From Brassica napus (Eukaryota > Streptophyta > Magnoliopsida > Brassicales > Brassicaceae): DNA of 64,000 nt. The position numbers and the translations under genes are program-made. Positions within the stretch are counted from its first letter, which is position 1. The number at the start of each line of letters is the position of its first letter. The stretch is from assembly GCF_020379485.1 (NCBI RefSeq), contig NW_026016743.1:51173-115172 (forward strand), in the 5' to 3' direction. Below are positions 11,032 to 22,479 of this stretch, piece by piece. Below the pieces are notes generated by a model. It was not told the DNA's origin, did not search any database, and saw only the letters and a list, made by a program, of their open reading frames with translations.

Positions 11032-12819
11032 AAGTTGAATAAATGTCATAGTAGTTAGGATAAAGACACTATCCCACTTTCAAATCAGGTGATCCCAGTT
11101 TTCCTGTTTGGGAATATGACAGCTTCCTTGTTATTCTAATCAAACCAGGATGAATCGCGATGTAAGAAGCTTGATTTTGATACATAAAGTAATGGAGAAT
11201 CACTACGAAGTTGAATAAATCTCATAGGAGTTAGGATGAAGAAGCTATCCCACTTTCAAATCATGTGATCCTAGTTTTCATGTTTGGGAATATAACAGCT
11301 TCCTTGTCATTCTAATCGAACCAGGATGAATCGCGATGTAAGAAGCTTGATTTTGATACATAAAGTAATGGAGAATCACTAGGAAGTTGAATAAATCTCA
11401 TAGGAGTTAGGATGAAGAAGCTATCCCACTTTCAAATCAGGTAATCCCAGTTTTCCTGTTTGGGAATATGACATCTTCTTTGTCATTCTAATCAAACCAG
11501 GATAAATCGCGATGTAAGAAGCTTGATTTTGATATATAAAGTAATGGAGAATCACTAGGAAGTTGAATAAATCTCATAGGAGTTAGGATGAAGAAGCAAT
11601 CCCACTTTCAAATCAAGTGATCCCACCTTTTCTGTTTGGGAATATGACAGCTTCTTTGTCATTCTAATCAAACCAGGATGAATCGCGATGTAAGAAGTTT
11701 GATTTGGATACATAAAGTAATGGAGAATCACTAGGAAGTTGAATAAATCTCATAGGAGTTAGGATGAAGAAGCTATCCCACTTTCAAATCAGGTGATCCC
11801 AGTTTTCCTGTTTGGGAATATGATAGCTTCTTTGTCATTCTAATCAAACAAGGATGAATCTTGATGTAAGAAGCTTGATTTTGATACATAAAGTCGTGGA
11901 GAACCATTAGGAAGTTGAATAAATCTCATAGGAGTTAGGATGAAGAAGCTATCCCACTTTCAAATCAGGTGATCCCAGTTTTTCTGTTTGGGAATATGAC
12001 AGCTTCTTTGTCATTCTAATCAAACCAGGATGAATCGTGATGTAAGAAGCTTTAAATGGATACATAAAGTAGTGGAGAACCACTAGGAAGTTGAATAAAT
12101 GTCATAGTAGTTAGGATAAAGACACTATCCCACTTTCAAATCAGGTGATCCCAGTTTTCCTGTTTGGGAATATGACCGCTTCCTTGTTATTCTAATCAAA
12201 CCAGGATGAATCGCGATGTAAGAAGCTTGATTTTGATACATAAAGTAATGGAGAATCACTACGAAGTTGAATAAATCTCATAGGAGTTAGGATGAAGAAG
12301 CTATCCCACTTTCAAATCATGTGATCCTAGTTTTCATGTTTGGGAATATAACAGCTTCCTTGTCATTCTAATCGAACCAGGATGAATCGCGATGTAAGAA
12401 GCTTGATTTTGATACATAAAGTAATGGAGAATCACTAGGAAGTTGAATAAATCTCATAGGAGTTAGGATGAAGAAGCTATCCCACTTTCAAAATCAGGTG
12501 ATCCCAGTTTTCCTGTTTGGGAATATGATAGCTTCTTTGTCATTCTAATCAAACCAGGATGAATCGTGATGTAAGAAGCTTGAATTGGATACATAAAGTA
12601 GTGGAGAACCATTAGGAAGTTGAATAAATCTCATAGGAGTTAGGATGAAGAAGCTATCCCACTTTCAAATCAGGTGATCCCAGTTTTCCTGTTTAGGAAT
12701 ATGACATCTTCCTTGTCATTCTAATCAAACCAAGATGAATCGCGATGTAAGAAGCTTGATTTTGACACATAAAGTAATGGAGAATCACTAGGAAGTTGAA
12801 TAAATCTCATAGGAGTTAG
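11032..12819. repeat. Satellite array S2 (~10 monomers)
   Basis: 176-bp CentBr-like monomers continuing S1 after A1. It starts with the right copy of the A1 target duplication and ends with the left copy (gttag, 12815-12819) of the X1 duplication. Distinct monomer types recur 1055 bp apart (for example at 11032 and 12088), showing a six-monomer higher-order duplication that began in S1. Its last ~1 kb is closely matched in S4 (about 50720-51780). Confidence 0.96.
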
Positions 12820-13384
12820 TGTTAAATAAAAGGAGAGAAGAGACATCAAGGTGAAGGCATGAAGGGATGAGAGGATTCTGAATAAGGAATCAGTACATGA
12901 GGGATGTCCGTACAAGCCAAGGCCGTACAAGTGAGGCCGTACACTTAGGGAAAGAGGATCATCCTAAAGTTACCCAAGTGGAGTTACCGTGAGAGATTAA
13001 CCTTGTTACAGCCTTATCCTGATCAGTCCGTTGAGGGAAGAAGACCAGCGCGTCTCTAGCTGTTCCAGGCTGTAAAGCAAACAGCATCTTGGTCTTAGAT
13101 GCCAAGATACCAAAGCGTGTAAGCTCTCCCATTGGATCATTTCAAATGGACGCTCCTCTTCCCCTTTGACTCCACATGCTTATGCTTTCCCTAATGTTTA
13201 ACCTAGTGTCTCTCTCCCTTACTATATAACTTGTAATCTGATTGATTAATAAGAAAAAACGAGTTTATGAGTCTCTCTCTCTCTAGTTCATCATGATAAT
13301 CTCATACACTTTCTCTTAAACACTCTAATCTCTCTTGAATCTCTCTTAGACTTCTCAATACCTTTCATATTCTCTAAAGTCATA
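12820..13384 (+). repeat. 5' LTR of X1 (565 bp)
   Basis: TGTTAAATAA...AAGTCATA. U3 has three CCGTACA boxes between 12907 and 12943, the first an exact match to the plant SBP/SPL consensus TNCGTACAA, and a TATA box at 13223-13229. CT-rich sequence follows into U5. Confidence 0.92.
13223..13229 (+). promoter_or_regulatory. TATA box of X1 LTR
   Basis: TATATAA preceded by CCCTTAC; the same CCTTACTATATA core is found in the X2 LTR on the other strand, so the core promoter is conserved between the two copia elements. Confidence 0.6.
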
Positions 13385-13400
13385 TGGTATCAGAGCCAGG
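13385..13400 (+). promoter_or_regulatory. Primer-binding site of X1
   Basis: TGGTATCAGAGCCAGG directly after the 5' LTR, initiator Met-tRNA type. Confidence 0.9.
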
Positions 13401-13488
13401 TTGGCTGTGGTATTGAGATCGTGTGTTCTTCAGCTTCAGATAAAAGTTCTTTCTTGTGAGATTCTAAACCAAGTCCAAGCAAATCAAG

Positions 13489-15842
13489 ATGGGAGGAAAC
13501 AAGGTGATTACGGTTCCGATTTCACTCAAGGGTGGGGGAAACTACCTGTTGTGGTCTAGGCTTGTGAAGACAGCCATTGGGAGGCTAGGGTTATGGGGTC
13601 ACATCACAGATGAAGCTCCAGCACCAGTGGCCAGTGAGGAAGAAGGTGGAAGAGAGCTCGCGGTTGCTGATGGAAAGAAGTGGATTCAAGATGACTTGAT
13701 GGTGCTATCTGTGCTGCAAGGATCTCTTGAAGAACATCTCTTGGAAGCCTACAGCTACTGTGAGACTCCAAAACACCTGTGGGAGGTACTCCAAAAGACT
13801 TTTGGGAACGTTACCAATCTGAACCGTGTGTATGAGATCAAGAAAGCTATCAACACACTGGTACAAGATGGAGAGGAGTTCACCAAGCATTTGGGCAAGT
13901 ATAGATCCTTGTGGTCTGAGCTTGAATCATTGAGGCCAAGCACGGCTGATCAAGAGCTACTCATGGAGAGGAGGGAGCAGGATCAGGTGTTTGGATTGCT
14001 GTTGACTTTGGATCCTCCGTTCAATGATGTGATCAAACACATGTTGAGGATGCCAAGTCTTCCATCCATGGAGGAAGTGTGTGCGCAGCTCCAGAAGGAG
14101 GAAGGATCTCTTGGTCTCTTCGGAAGCAAGGGAGACTTAGCTCTAGCCAACAAGGCTGAGGAAGGAGCGCAAGCTAACCGTGCAGCATACAAGACTGATG
14201 AGAGGAAGTATGGTGATGAGAGGAGGTTTGGAGGCAACTGTGATCACTGCAAGAAGCCGGGACACAAGAGGAGCCAGTGCTGGATCCTTCATCCCCATCT
14301 CAAACCGGCCAAGTTCAACAAGGATCGAGAAGCCAGAGCTAACCTGTCTACTGAAGCAAGTGAAGCCGGTCCATCAGGAGCAGGCTCAAGTGCACAAGTG
14401 GGTGAAAGCGCAGGCAAGGCAATGGCAACTCACTACACGGCCGCAAAGAGTTTGGAGCATGAAGTGATCCGCAAATCTGACATTGATGCCCTCATCAAAG
14501 CTCTTAAGGAGTCTGGTACATTCGGAAACACTCTTGGTTACTCTTATACTGCTCATATGATGCCTAGGAATGAGAATAGGATAGATATCATTGAGAAATT
14601 AAAACTGAGAAATGAATCACCTAGAACTCATCTTGCTAGAGGCATAAAACCATTGATTGTTGACTCTGGTGCATCTCATCACATGATTAGTGATGATAGC
14701 TTGATCAAAAACATAGAACCTGCTCATGGTCATGTAATGATTGCAAATGGAGATAGAATTCCCATTAAAGGTGTAGGAGACTTAAAGCTATTTGATAAGA
14801 ACTCTAAAGCATTTTACATGCCTGATTTTACTTCTAATCTCTTATCTGTTAAAAGATGTACCAATGATCTACAATGCAATGTTATCTTTAGTCCTAACAA
14901 TGTGACATTTCAGGATATTGAGAGCAATAAGTTGATCGGACAAGGAGTAACCAAGGGGGATCTTTATGTACTTGAAGACATTAACCCCATTTCTTGTTGT
15001 TTGCTGAGTTCTGTTTTAAGTAAAGGTGCATTATGGCATTCTAGGCTAGGACATCCACATGTTAGAGCCTTAAGCTTAATGTTTCCAGGTGTCATGTTTA
15101 AAAATAATGATTGTGAGGCTTGTATTTTGGGAAAACATTGTAAGACTGTCTTTAAAAGATCTACTACTATCTATGATAAGTGTTTTGATCTTGTTCACTC
15201 TGATGTATGGACTGCTCCCTGCTTATCTAGAGATAATTACAAGTACTTTGTCACATTTATAGATGAGAAATCTAAATACACCTGGATAACACTCATTAAA
15301 ACAAAGGATAGGGTTCTTGATGCATTTAAAAACTTCCAATCTTATGTATCTAACCAGTATAATGCCAAGATTAAGATTTTCAGGTCTGATAATGGTGGAG
15401 AATATACTGGCAATGCATTCAAGAGTCACCTAGCTCAACATGGGATTCTACATCAGACAAGTTGTCCATACACTCCTCAACAGAACGGTGTAGCTGAGAG
15501 AAAGAATAGACACCTAATGGAGGTGGCAAGGTCTATGATGTTTCATACAAGTGTGCCTAAGAGATTCTGGAGTGATGCTGTGATCTCGGCTTGTTATCTA
15601 ATCAATAGGATACCAACCAAGATCCTGGAAGATCAAGCTCCTTATGAAGTTTTAAACAGAAGCAAACCTGTGCTGGATCACTTAAGAGTCTTTGGATGCG
15701 TGTGCTTTGTACTTGTACCCGGGGAGCTAAGGAATAAGCTAGAAGCAAAGAGCACAAGAGCCATGTTCATTGGCTACTCAACGTCACAAAAGGGATACAA
15801 ATGCTATGATTCAGAAGCCAGGAGAGTTCTTGTGTCTAGAGA
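13489..15842 (+). pseudogene. gag-pol: X1 copia polyprotein, 5' part (gag, protease, integrase), interrupted
   Basis: Starts at ATG 13489, 88 nt after the primer site. In order: copia-type gag domain (residues ~15-190), CCHC knuckle at 251 (CDHCKKPGHKRSQC), aspartic protease DSGASHH at 392, GAG-pre-integrase zinc region ~516-560, integrase catalytic D572, D634, E670 with D35E spacing. Element B is inserted after the codons for VLVSRD, and the frame then runs on into the B LTR to a stop at 16084-16086, making an 865-aa fused frame. It is broken only by the insertion: with one copy of the 5-bp duplication counted, this part and 22480-24574 are in the same frame (about 1482 codons in all). Confidence 0.93.
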
Positions 15843-16684
15843 TGATATGATCATGGACCAGCTAGTTGATAAAGATGAAGAAGGAGAGACTAAAGATACA
15901 CTAGCTGAAGAGGAAGCTGTCTTAGCCATTCCCACAGGTCCTATCACTCGTGCAATGACAAGGAGACTCAAGGAAGCCGTTGGAAACATACTGAAGATCT
16001 CTAAGAAGCAAGAAGACTGTCTTGGTAGAAGCTTGAGCCACCAAGACACACTCATCACCATTCATGTAATCTTACCATCAAGCTGATCATCATCTAGGCA
16101 AGTGGCTTGGTATACTCTTTTTCCCTTGATTAGTTTTGTCCCACTGGGTTTTCTAATCAAGGTTTTTAATGAGGTATCAAGTTCACTTACACATTCCTAG
16201 TTGATGTATCTTGGATGCAACTCGGCCTAAGGCATCTTGGACCGACTTCATCATCTATCTTATATTATGTTTTAGTCTAAGTGTTGTGTTATTACTTTGA
16301 AACCGTGTGGAGCCTGTTCCTTTAAGTTTTCTTATGTTTTCGAGACCTTGTGCATGTACAAGGATCTCTCTATTTAAGTGTATCACAAACCCTCATTCTA
16401 ATCTAAGTTATCTTTTGTTTAAACCTTGTGTTTTCTTCTCCCTTGCTTTCACGAGTTAAGAGAGTGTCTGGTGAGTAGTATCCAGTCTGTTGGTGTGTAA
16501 TATCCAACGCCCAAGGGCTTTAGAAAGGTGTGTCATATCCGATCTAAGCCTAGGAGTATCAAGGAGCCTTTCCGCAGCCTCTTGTGTCACCATTCGATCC
16601 ACAGCCTTGATAAACTTGAGTCTTTGATTCGTTTATGCAAGGATCTATCCAAACCATCCAGAGAAGGGTCCTAGGATCTCATTA
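15843..16684 (+). repeat. 5' LTR of B (842 bp)
   Basis: TGATATGATC...CTCATTA. The first ~244 bp repeat the coding 3' end of the polyprotein. Stem-loop at 16124-16162. A conserved U3 block with CCTTGT and ACAAGG arms around GCATGT (about 16346-16363) precedes a weak TATA-like TATTTAAG at 16371. Confidence 0.93.
16124..16162 (+). promoter_or_regulatory. 3' stem-loop (B, 5' LTR copy)
   Basis: Arms CCTTGATTAG and CTAATCAAGG (perfect 10 bp) around loop TTTTGTCCCACTGGGTTTT, followed by TTTTTAATGAGG. The second copy, after the functional stop codon, is at 21914-21952. Confidence 0.82.
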
Positions 16685-16686
16685 AG

Positions 16687-16698
16687 TGGTATCAGAGC
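16687..16698 (+). promoter_or_regulatory. Primer-binding site of B
   Basis: TGGTATCAGAGC, two bases after the LTR end; initiator Met-tRNA type. Confidence 0.88.
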
Positions 16699-17193
16699 AC
16701 TCTGGAAGGGGAGTTTCGATTTCTCTTTTGCGATTTCTTAAGATCTACTCTTTGTCGATTCATATTTTGTTGATCAATCGGTTCTTGTGTGTTTATTCTC
16801 ATTTGATCTGCTTGTTTCACTATCAGGATTGCTAGATCTGATTGTTTCGTATCTCATATTGATAGATCTAAGAATTTCGATCAAGTTTTGAACAAAAACC
16901 TTTTCACATTCTTGTCGATTACGTTATCGTTTTACTTGATCCGAAAGTTTCTTGTGATTGTGTGACTCGATCTGTTGTTAGATTCATAGATCAGGATTCG
17001 ATTATCTCATTTCATCATCCGTTGAATCTGATCTGTTATTGTTTCAATTTCGAAAAGATAGAATTCAAATCGTCGCGTGTTGATCAAGTATCTTCATTTG
17101 CCGCTTTGTTTGAATACTTTGTTTCTTTGAATCTTGAGTTCTGATTTCTTTTGAACTACTTACTGGTTCAAGTTTTTCGTGTATCAGGAAGCA
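16699..17193 (+). other. Untranslated leader of B
   Basis: About 495 nt, T-rich, with repeated TTGATC/GATCTG motifs and no gene. It ends in a pyrimidine-rich tract and TATCAG eight bases before the gag ATG, like a 3' splice site. The minus-strand frame at 17065-17265 is a shadow. Confidence 0.6.
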
Positions 17194-20100
17194 ATGGGGT
17201 CTGAGGAAGATGATGAAACCTTTGTGCGAAGGAATAGATTGCTGCAAGAAGCAATCACCAAACAAGTGATGGAAGCGATGGTGAAGTTACTAGAAGAGAA
17301 GTATGATCAGAGACCGCATGATGGGCAAGGACAAGCATCTGGTTCAAGACATGAGCCAAGAAGAAACAGACAAGGTCAGCGTGAGCATGCTGGATCAGAA
17401 GAGACTGATAACTTCTATGAGAGAAGTAGCCATAGCTCCGGTTCAAGACGTAGCAGTAGAAGATCTCGACGTGATCATGAGGGCCGGAGGCATAGACGCA
17501 ATGAGCTATCAGGGTTAAAGCTTAAGATCCCTCCTTTCCATGGTAAAGCTGATCCAGATGCCTATCTTGAGTGGGAGAAGAAGATCGAACTCGTTTTCAA
17601 CTGTCAGCATTACTCAGAGACTAAGAAGATTCAAGTAGCTGCTACCGAGTTCAATGACTATGCATTGAGCTGGTGGGATCAGTTGGTTACAAACAAGAGG
17701 CGCAATGGTGAATTTCCCATTGAAACATGGGCAGAGATGAAAGCTGTGATGCGCAAGAGGTTTGTACCAAGCCATTATCACCGTGATCTTCATCAAAAGC
17801 TGAGACTGCTCACACAAGGATCAAAGTCTGTAGAGGAATACTTTCAAGAGATGGAGTTGCTTATGCTAAGAGCTTGTGTATCTGAGGACAGTGAAGCTAC
17901 CATGGCACGATTTCTTGGTGGACTCAACCGTGAGATACAAGATAGAGTGGAGATGCAACACTACTTGGAAATAGAGGAGATGCTACACAAAGCTATCTTG
18001 GTGGAGCAACAAGTTAAGAGAAGAAGTCATGCGCGTGGCAGCTATGGTTCCAATAGATACCAGACCTCTAAGGAAGATAAACCGAGCTATCAAAAGGAGA
18101 GCAAGCCACAGCCAAAAGAAGAAGCCAAGTCTAGTAGCATCTACAACAAAGATAAGGGGAAAGTGGAAGCTACAAGCTCGCGTGCAAGAGATGTGAAGTG
18201 TTTTAAGTGCCAAGGACGTGGGCACTATGCTAATGAGTGTACCAACAAACGTGTGATGATCCTTCATGCCAATGGAGAATATGAATCTGCTGATGATGAG
18301 ACAGAGGCCGAAGAAGATCACAGTTCAGAAGAGGAGTATGTTGCCAACCCGGTTGCTGGAAGGTTGCTAGTTGCTAGAAGAACCTTGAGTCTTCAAAGCA
18401 AGACCGAAGAAATGGAGCAAAGAGAGAATCTCTTCTATACTAGATGTCTAGTGCAAGGAAAGGTCTGTAGTCTTATTGTGGATGGAGGCAGTTGTGTCAA
18501 CGTTGCGAGTGAGACTATGGTTAAAAAGTTGGGTTTGAAGGTCCAGAAGCATCCTAAACCATATAGGCTCCAATGGCTCAATGAAGAGGGCGAGATGAGA
18601 GTATCTACTCAGGTTATGGTTCCCTTAGCCATTGGTAAATATGAAGATGAGATTCTTTGTGATGTGTTGCCTATGGAAGCTGGACACATTCTCCTTGGAA
18701 GGCCGTGGCAATCAGATAGACGTGTGATACATGATGGGTATGCCAACAAGCACACGTTTGAGTTTAAAGGGAGAAAAACAGTTCTTGTGCCTATGACTCC
18801 TAAGGAAGTTCAGGTTGATCAGCTTCAGCTACAAAAGAAGAAAGAGATAGATCTTCCCGCTGAATCAACAAAGCAACTAAACTTCTATGCCAAGTCTGGT
18901 GATGTTAAAAGATCTCTCTGCTCTAACCTTCCTATCCTTTTGTTTATCTATAAGGAATCCCTCTTGACCACTACTAACATTGCACCGGAGTATCCGAGTG
19001 AACTTGTCAATCTTTTACAGGAATATCAAGATGTTTTTCCAGAAGATAGTCCCAATGGACTACCACCAGTGCGAGGGATTGAGCACCAAATTGATTTTGT
19101 GCCCGGTTCTACACTTCCCAATAGGCCAGCATACAGAACCAATCCGGTGGAGACCAAAGAACTACAAAGGCAAGTAGAGGAACTGATGGAGAAAGGGCAT
19201 ATCCGAGAGAGCATGAGTCCTTGTGCTGTTCCAGTGCTACTTGTGCCCAAGAAAGATGGGAGCTGGCGCATGTGTGTTGATTGCAGAGCCATCAACAATA
19301 TCACTGTAAAGTATCGCCATCCTATTCCTAGATTAGATGATATGCTTGATGAATTGCATGGTTCTTGCATATTTTCTAAGATTGATTTGAAAAGTGGATA
19401 CCATCAGATTAGGATGAAAGAAGGAGATGAATGGAAAACTGCATTCAAAACTAAACATGGTCTATATGAGTGGTTAGTCATGCCATTTGGATTAACCAAT
19501 GCACCTAGTACATTCATGAGATTAATGAATCATGTTCTTAGATCATTCATTGGCATATTTGTTGTGGTATACTTTGATGACATCCTTGTATACAGTAAGA
19601 GCTTTAATGATCATATAGAACATCTTAGAGCTGTTCTTGATGTGCTTAGAAAGGAATCTCTTTTTGCTAACCTTAAGAAGTGTACTTTTGGAACGGATCA
19701 CTTGGTCTTTTTAGGCTTTATTGTGGGTGCAGATGGGGTTAAAGTTGATCCAGAGAAAGTAAGAGCTATACGAGAATGGCCAATTCCTAAGACAGTGAGT
19801 GAAGTAAGGAGCTTCCATGGACTTGCTGGTTTCTATAGGCGCTTTGTGAAAGACTTCAGCACCATAGCATCTCCCTTGACTGAAGTAATCAAGAAAGAAG
19901 TCGGATTCAAGTGGGGAGAAGCACAAGAACTTGCCTTTCAATGCCTAAAAGAGAAGCTTACTAATGCCCCTCTTCTTATACTTCCTGATTTTAATAAAAC
20001 TTTTGAAATAGAATGTGATGCTTCAGGAATTGGAATTGGTGCTGTATTGATGCAGGAGAAGAGACCCATTGCATACTTCAGTGAGAAGCTTGGAGGAGCT

Positions 20101-21876
20101 ACCCTCAACTATGCAACTTATGATAAAGAACTATATGCCTTGGTGAGAGCCTTGCAGACTTGGCAACACTACCTCTGGCCTAAAGAGTTCGTCATACACA
20201 CAGATCATGAGTCTCTCAAATACCTCAAAGGACAGCACAAACTCAGCAAGAGACACGCAAGGTGGGTCGAGTTCATTGAGACATTTCCTTATGTCATCAA
20301 GTATAAACAAGGTAAGGAAAACATAGTTGCTGATGCACTATCCAGAAGGTATGTTCTCTTGAACACTCTTGATGCTAAGCTATTAGGATTTGAGCAGATT
20401 AAAGGAATGTATGAGAATGATCCTGATTTTAAAGAAGCTTACAACTCTTGTGAGAAATTTGCTGAGGGACACTACTTTAGGCATGATGGTTTTCTTTTCT
20501 ATGATAATCGATTGTGTGTGCCTAACTGTTCTTTGAGAGACTTGTTTGTTAGGGAATCTCATGGAGGAAGTCTCATGGGTCACTTTGGTATTGCAAAGAC
20601 TCTTAAAACTTTGCAGGATCATTTCTTTTGGCCTCGGATGAAAAGAGATGTGGAGAAACTATGTGAGAGATGTGCAACTTGCAAACAAGCCAAGTCTAAG
20701 GTTCAGTCTCACGGTTTGTATACTCCTCTCCCTATACCTTATCATCCTTGGAATGACATATCTATGGATTTCATTGTTGGCTTGCCTAGAACTAGGACTG
20801 GAAAGGATTCTATCTTTGTGGTTGTGGATAGGTTCTCAAAGATGGCACATTTCATAGCTTGTCACAAAACTGATGATGCATTGCATATTGCTAACTTGTT
20901 CTTTAAAGAGATTGTGCGCATACATGGCATGCCTAAGACTATTGTTTCTGATAGAGATACTAAGTTTCTTAGTTATTTTTGGAAGACTCTTTGGTCTAAG
21001 CTAGGTACTAAACTCTTGTTTTCTACTACCTGTCATCCACAAACTGATGGACAAACTGAAGTAGTTAATAGGACTCTTGGAACACTCTTGCGTGCATTCA
21101 TAAAGAAAAACTTGAAATCATGGGAAGACTATTTGCCTCATTGTGAATTTGCATACAATCATGCTGTGCATTCTACTTCTAAGTTTTCTCCTTTTGAGAT
21201 AGTTTATGGGTTCAATCCCAACTCTCCTTTAGATTTAATTCCTTTACCTGAGTGTGAAAGGGTCAGCGTTGATGGCAAAAAGAAGGCAGAGATGGTGAAA
21301 CAACTCCACGAGCAGGCTAGGCTCAACATTGAGGCAACAACCAAACAGTATGTTAAGCATGCTAACAAAGGACGGCGTGAGATGGTCTTTGAAGTGGGTG
21401 ATCAGGTTTGGATTCACCTAAGGAAAGAGAGGTTTCCCAATGAAAGGAAGTCCAAGCTGATGCCGCGGATTGATGGACCTTTTAAGGTCATAAGGAAGAT
21501 CAGCAACAATGCCTACAAACTGGATTTGCAAGGTAAGTATGATGTGAGTAATAGCTTCAATGTTACTGACTTGATCCCTTTTATTGCAGATGAGCCAGAT
21601 TTGAGGACAAATCCTTTTCAAGTGGGAGGGGATGATATGATCATGGACCAGCTAGTTGATAAAGATGAAGAAGGAGAGACTAAAGATACACTAGCTGAAG
21701 AGGAAGCTGTCTTAGCCATTCCCACAGGTCCTATCACTCGTGCAATGACAAGGAGACTCAAGGAAGCCGTTGGAAACATACTGAAGATCTCTAAGAAGCA
21801 AGAAGACTGTCTTGGTAGAAGCTTGAGCCACCAAGACACACTCATCACCATTCATGTGATCTTACCATCAAGCTGA
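17194..21876 (+). CDS. gag-pol: B gag-pol polyprotein (1560 aa, intact)
   Basis: First ATG (MGSEEDDE) chosen; the frame is open to a GTG at 17179. Approximate residues: gag 110-271; CCHC knuckle 336; protease DGGS 430; reverse transcriptase ~640-830 with YFDDI at 793; RNase H ~940-1060; integrase HHCC ~1120-1165; catalytic Asp near 1192, Asp 1253 and Glu 1289 (D35E). The C-terminus holds [14 protein letters not shown], equivalent to [14 protein letters not shown] in A1. Relative to A1 the zinc-knuckle-to-protease linker is longer and acidic. Last ~79 residues are encoded by the 3' LTR. No break is seen, so it could be active. Confidence 0.94.
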   Translation: MGSEEDDETFVRRNRLLQEAITKQVMEAMVKLLEEKYDQRPHDGQGQASGSRHEPRRNRQGQREHAGSEETDNFYERSSHSSGSRRSSRRSRRDHEGRRHRRNELSGLKLKIPPFHGKADPDAYLEWEKKIELVFNCQHYSETKKIQVAATEFNDYALSWWDQLVTNKRRNGEFPIETWAEMKAVMRKRFVPSHYHRDLHQKLRLLTQGSKSVEEYFQEMELLMLRACVSEDSEATMARFLGGLNREIQDRVEMQHYLEIEEMLHKAILVEQQVKRRSHARGSYGSNRYQTSKEDKPSYQKESKPQPKEEAKSSSIYNKDKGKVEATSSRARDVKCFKCQGRGHYANECTNKRVMILHANGEYESADDETEAEEDHSSEEEYVANPVAGRLLVARRTLSLQSKTEEMEQRENLFYTRCLVQGKVCSLIVDGGSCVNVASETMVKKLGLKVQKHPKPYRLQWLNEEGEMRVSTQVMVPLAIGKYEDEILCDVLPMEAGHILLGRPWQSDRRVIHDGYANKHTFEFKGRKTVLVPMTPKEVQVDQLQLQKKKEIDLPAESTKQLNFYAKSGDVKRSLCSNLPILLFIYKESLLTTTNIAPEYPSELVNLLQEYQDVFPEDSPNGLPPVRGIEHQIDFVPGSTLPNRPAYRTNPVETKELQRQVEELMEKGHIRESMSPCAVPVLLVPKKDGSWRMCVDCRAINNITVKYRHPIPRLDDMLDELHGSCIFSKIDLKSGYHQIRMKEGDEWKTAFKTKHGLYEWLVMPFGLTNAPSTFMRLMNHVLRSFIGIFVVVYFDDILVYSKSFNDHIEHLRAVLDVLRKESLFANLKKCTFGTDHLVFLGFIVGADGVKVDPEKVRAIREWPIPKTVSEVRSFHGLAGFYRRFVKDFSTIASPLTEVIKKEVGFKWGEAQELAFQCLKEKLTNAPLLILPDFNKTFEIECDASGIGIGAVLMQEKRPIAYFSEKLGGATLNYATYDKELYALVRALQTWQHYLWPKEFVIHTDHESLKYLKGQHKLSKRHARWVEFIETFPYVIKYKQGKENIVADALSRRYVLLNTLDAKLLGFEQIKGMYENDPDFKEAYNSCEKFAEGHYFRHDGFLFYDNRLCVPNCSLRDLFVRESHGGSLMGHFGIAKTLKTLQDHFFWPRMKRDVEKLCERCATCKQAKSKVQSHGLYTPLPIPYHPWNDISMDFIVGLPRTRTGKDSIFVVVDRFSKMAHFIACHKTDDALHIANLFFKEIVRIHGMPKTIVSDRDTKFLSYFWKTLWSKLGTKLLFSTTCHPQTDGQTEVVNRTLGTLLRAFIKKNLKSWEDYLPHCEFAYNHAVHSTSKFSPFEIVYGFNPNSPLDLIPLPECERVSVDGKKKAEMVKQLHEQARLNIEATTKQYVKHANKGRREMVFEVGDQVWIHLRKERFPNERKSKLMPRIDGPFKVIRKISNNAYKLDLQGKYDVSNSFNVTDLIPFIADEPDLRTNPFQVGGDDMIMDQLVDKDEEGETKDTLAEEEAVLAIPTGPITRAMTRRLKEAVGNILKISKKQEDCLGRSLSHQDTLITIHVILPSS
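21621..21632 (+). promoter_or_regulatory. Polypurine tract of B, inside the coding frame
   Basis: AGTGGGAGGGGA immediately before the 3' LTR, also read as codons (VGGD). Confidence 0.87.
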
Positions 21877-22474
21877 TCATCATCTAGGCAAGTGGCTTGG
21901 TATACTCTTTTTCCCTTGATTAGTTTTGTCCCACTGGGTTTTCTAATCAAGGTTTTTAATGAGGTATCAAGTTCACTTACACATTCCTAGTTGATGTATC
22001 TTGGATGCAACTCGGCCTAAGGCATCTTGGACCGACTTCATCATCTATCTTATATTATGTTTTAGTCTAAGTGTTGTGTTATTACTTTGAAACCGTGTGG
22101 AGCCTGTTCCTTTAAGTTTTCTTATGTTTTCGAGACCTTGTGCATGTACAAGGATCTCTCTATTTAAGTGTATCACAAACCCTCATTCTAATCTAAGTTA
22201 TCTTTTGTTTAAACCTTGTGTTTTCTTCTCCCTTGCTTTCACGAGTTAAGAGAGTGTCTGGTGAGTAGTATCCAGTCTGTTGGTGTGTAATATCCAACGC
22301 CCAAGGGCTTTAGAAAGGTGTGTCATATCCGATCTAAGCCTAGGAGTATCAAGGAGCCTTTCCGCAGCCTCTTGTGTCACCATTCGATCCACAGCCTTGA
22401 TAAACTTGAGTCTTTGATTCGTTTATGCAAGGATCTATCCAAACCATCCAGAGAAGGGTCCTAGGATCTCATTA
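21633..22474 (+). repeat. 3' LTR of B (842 bp)
   Basis: Same as 15843-16684 apart from G at 21858. It carries the real stop codon of gag-pol at 21874-21876 and the stem-loop at 21914-21952. Confidence 0.93.
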
Positions 22475-22479
22475 AGAGA

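Larger units (their letters stand above)
15843..22474 (+). mobile_element. Element B: complete CRM-type Ty3/gypsy retrotransposon inside X1
   Basis: 6632 bp: LTRs 15843-16684 and 21633-22474, primer site 16687-16698, intact gag-pol 17194-21876, polypurine tract 21621-21632. Target duplication AGAGA at 15838-15842 and 22475-22479 in X1 pol. LTRs are 842 bp and differ by one base seen (16068 A, 21858 G). It is a different subfamily from A1/A2 (LTR sequence outside the coding part largely different) but nearly identical to C. Confidence 0.95.

Noticed and set aside
16687..16698. tRNA gene fragments
   Set aside because: TGGTATCAGAGC at all sites is a primer-binding site next to an LTR; no cloverleaf around it.
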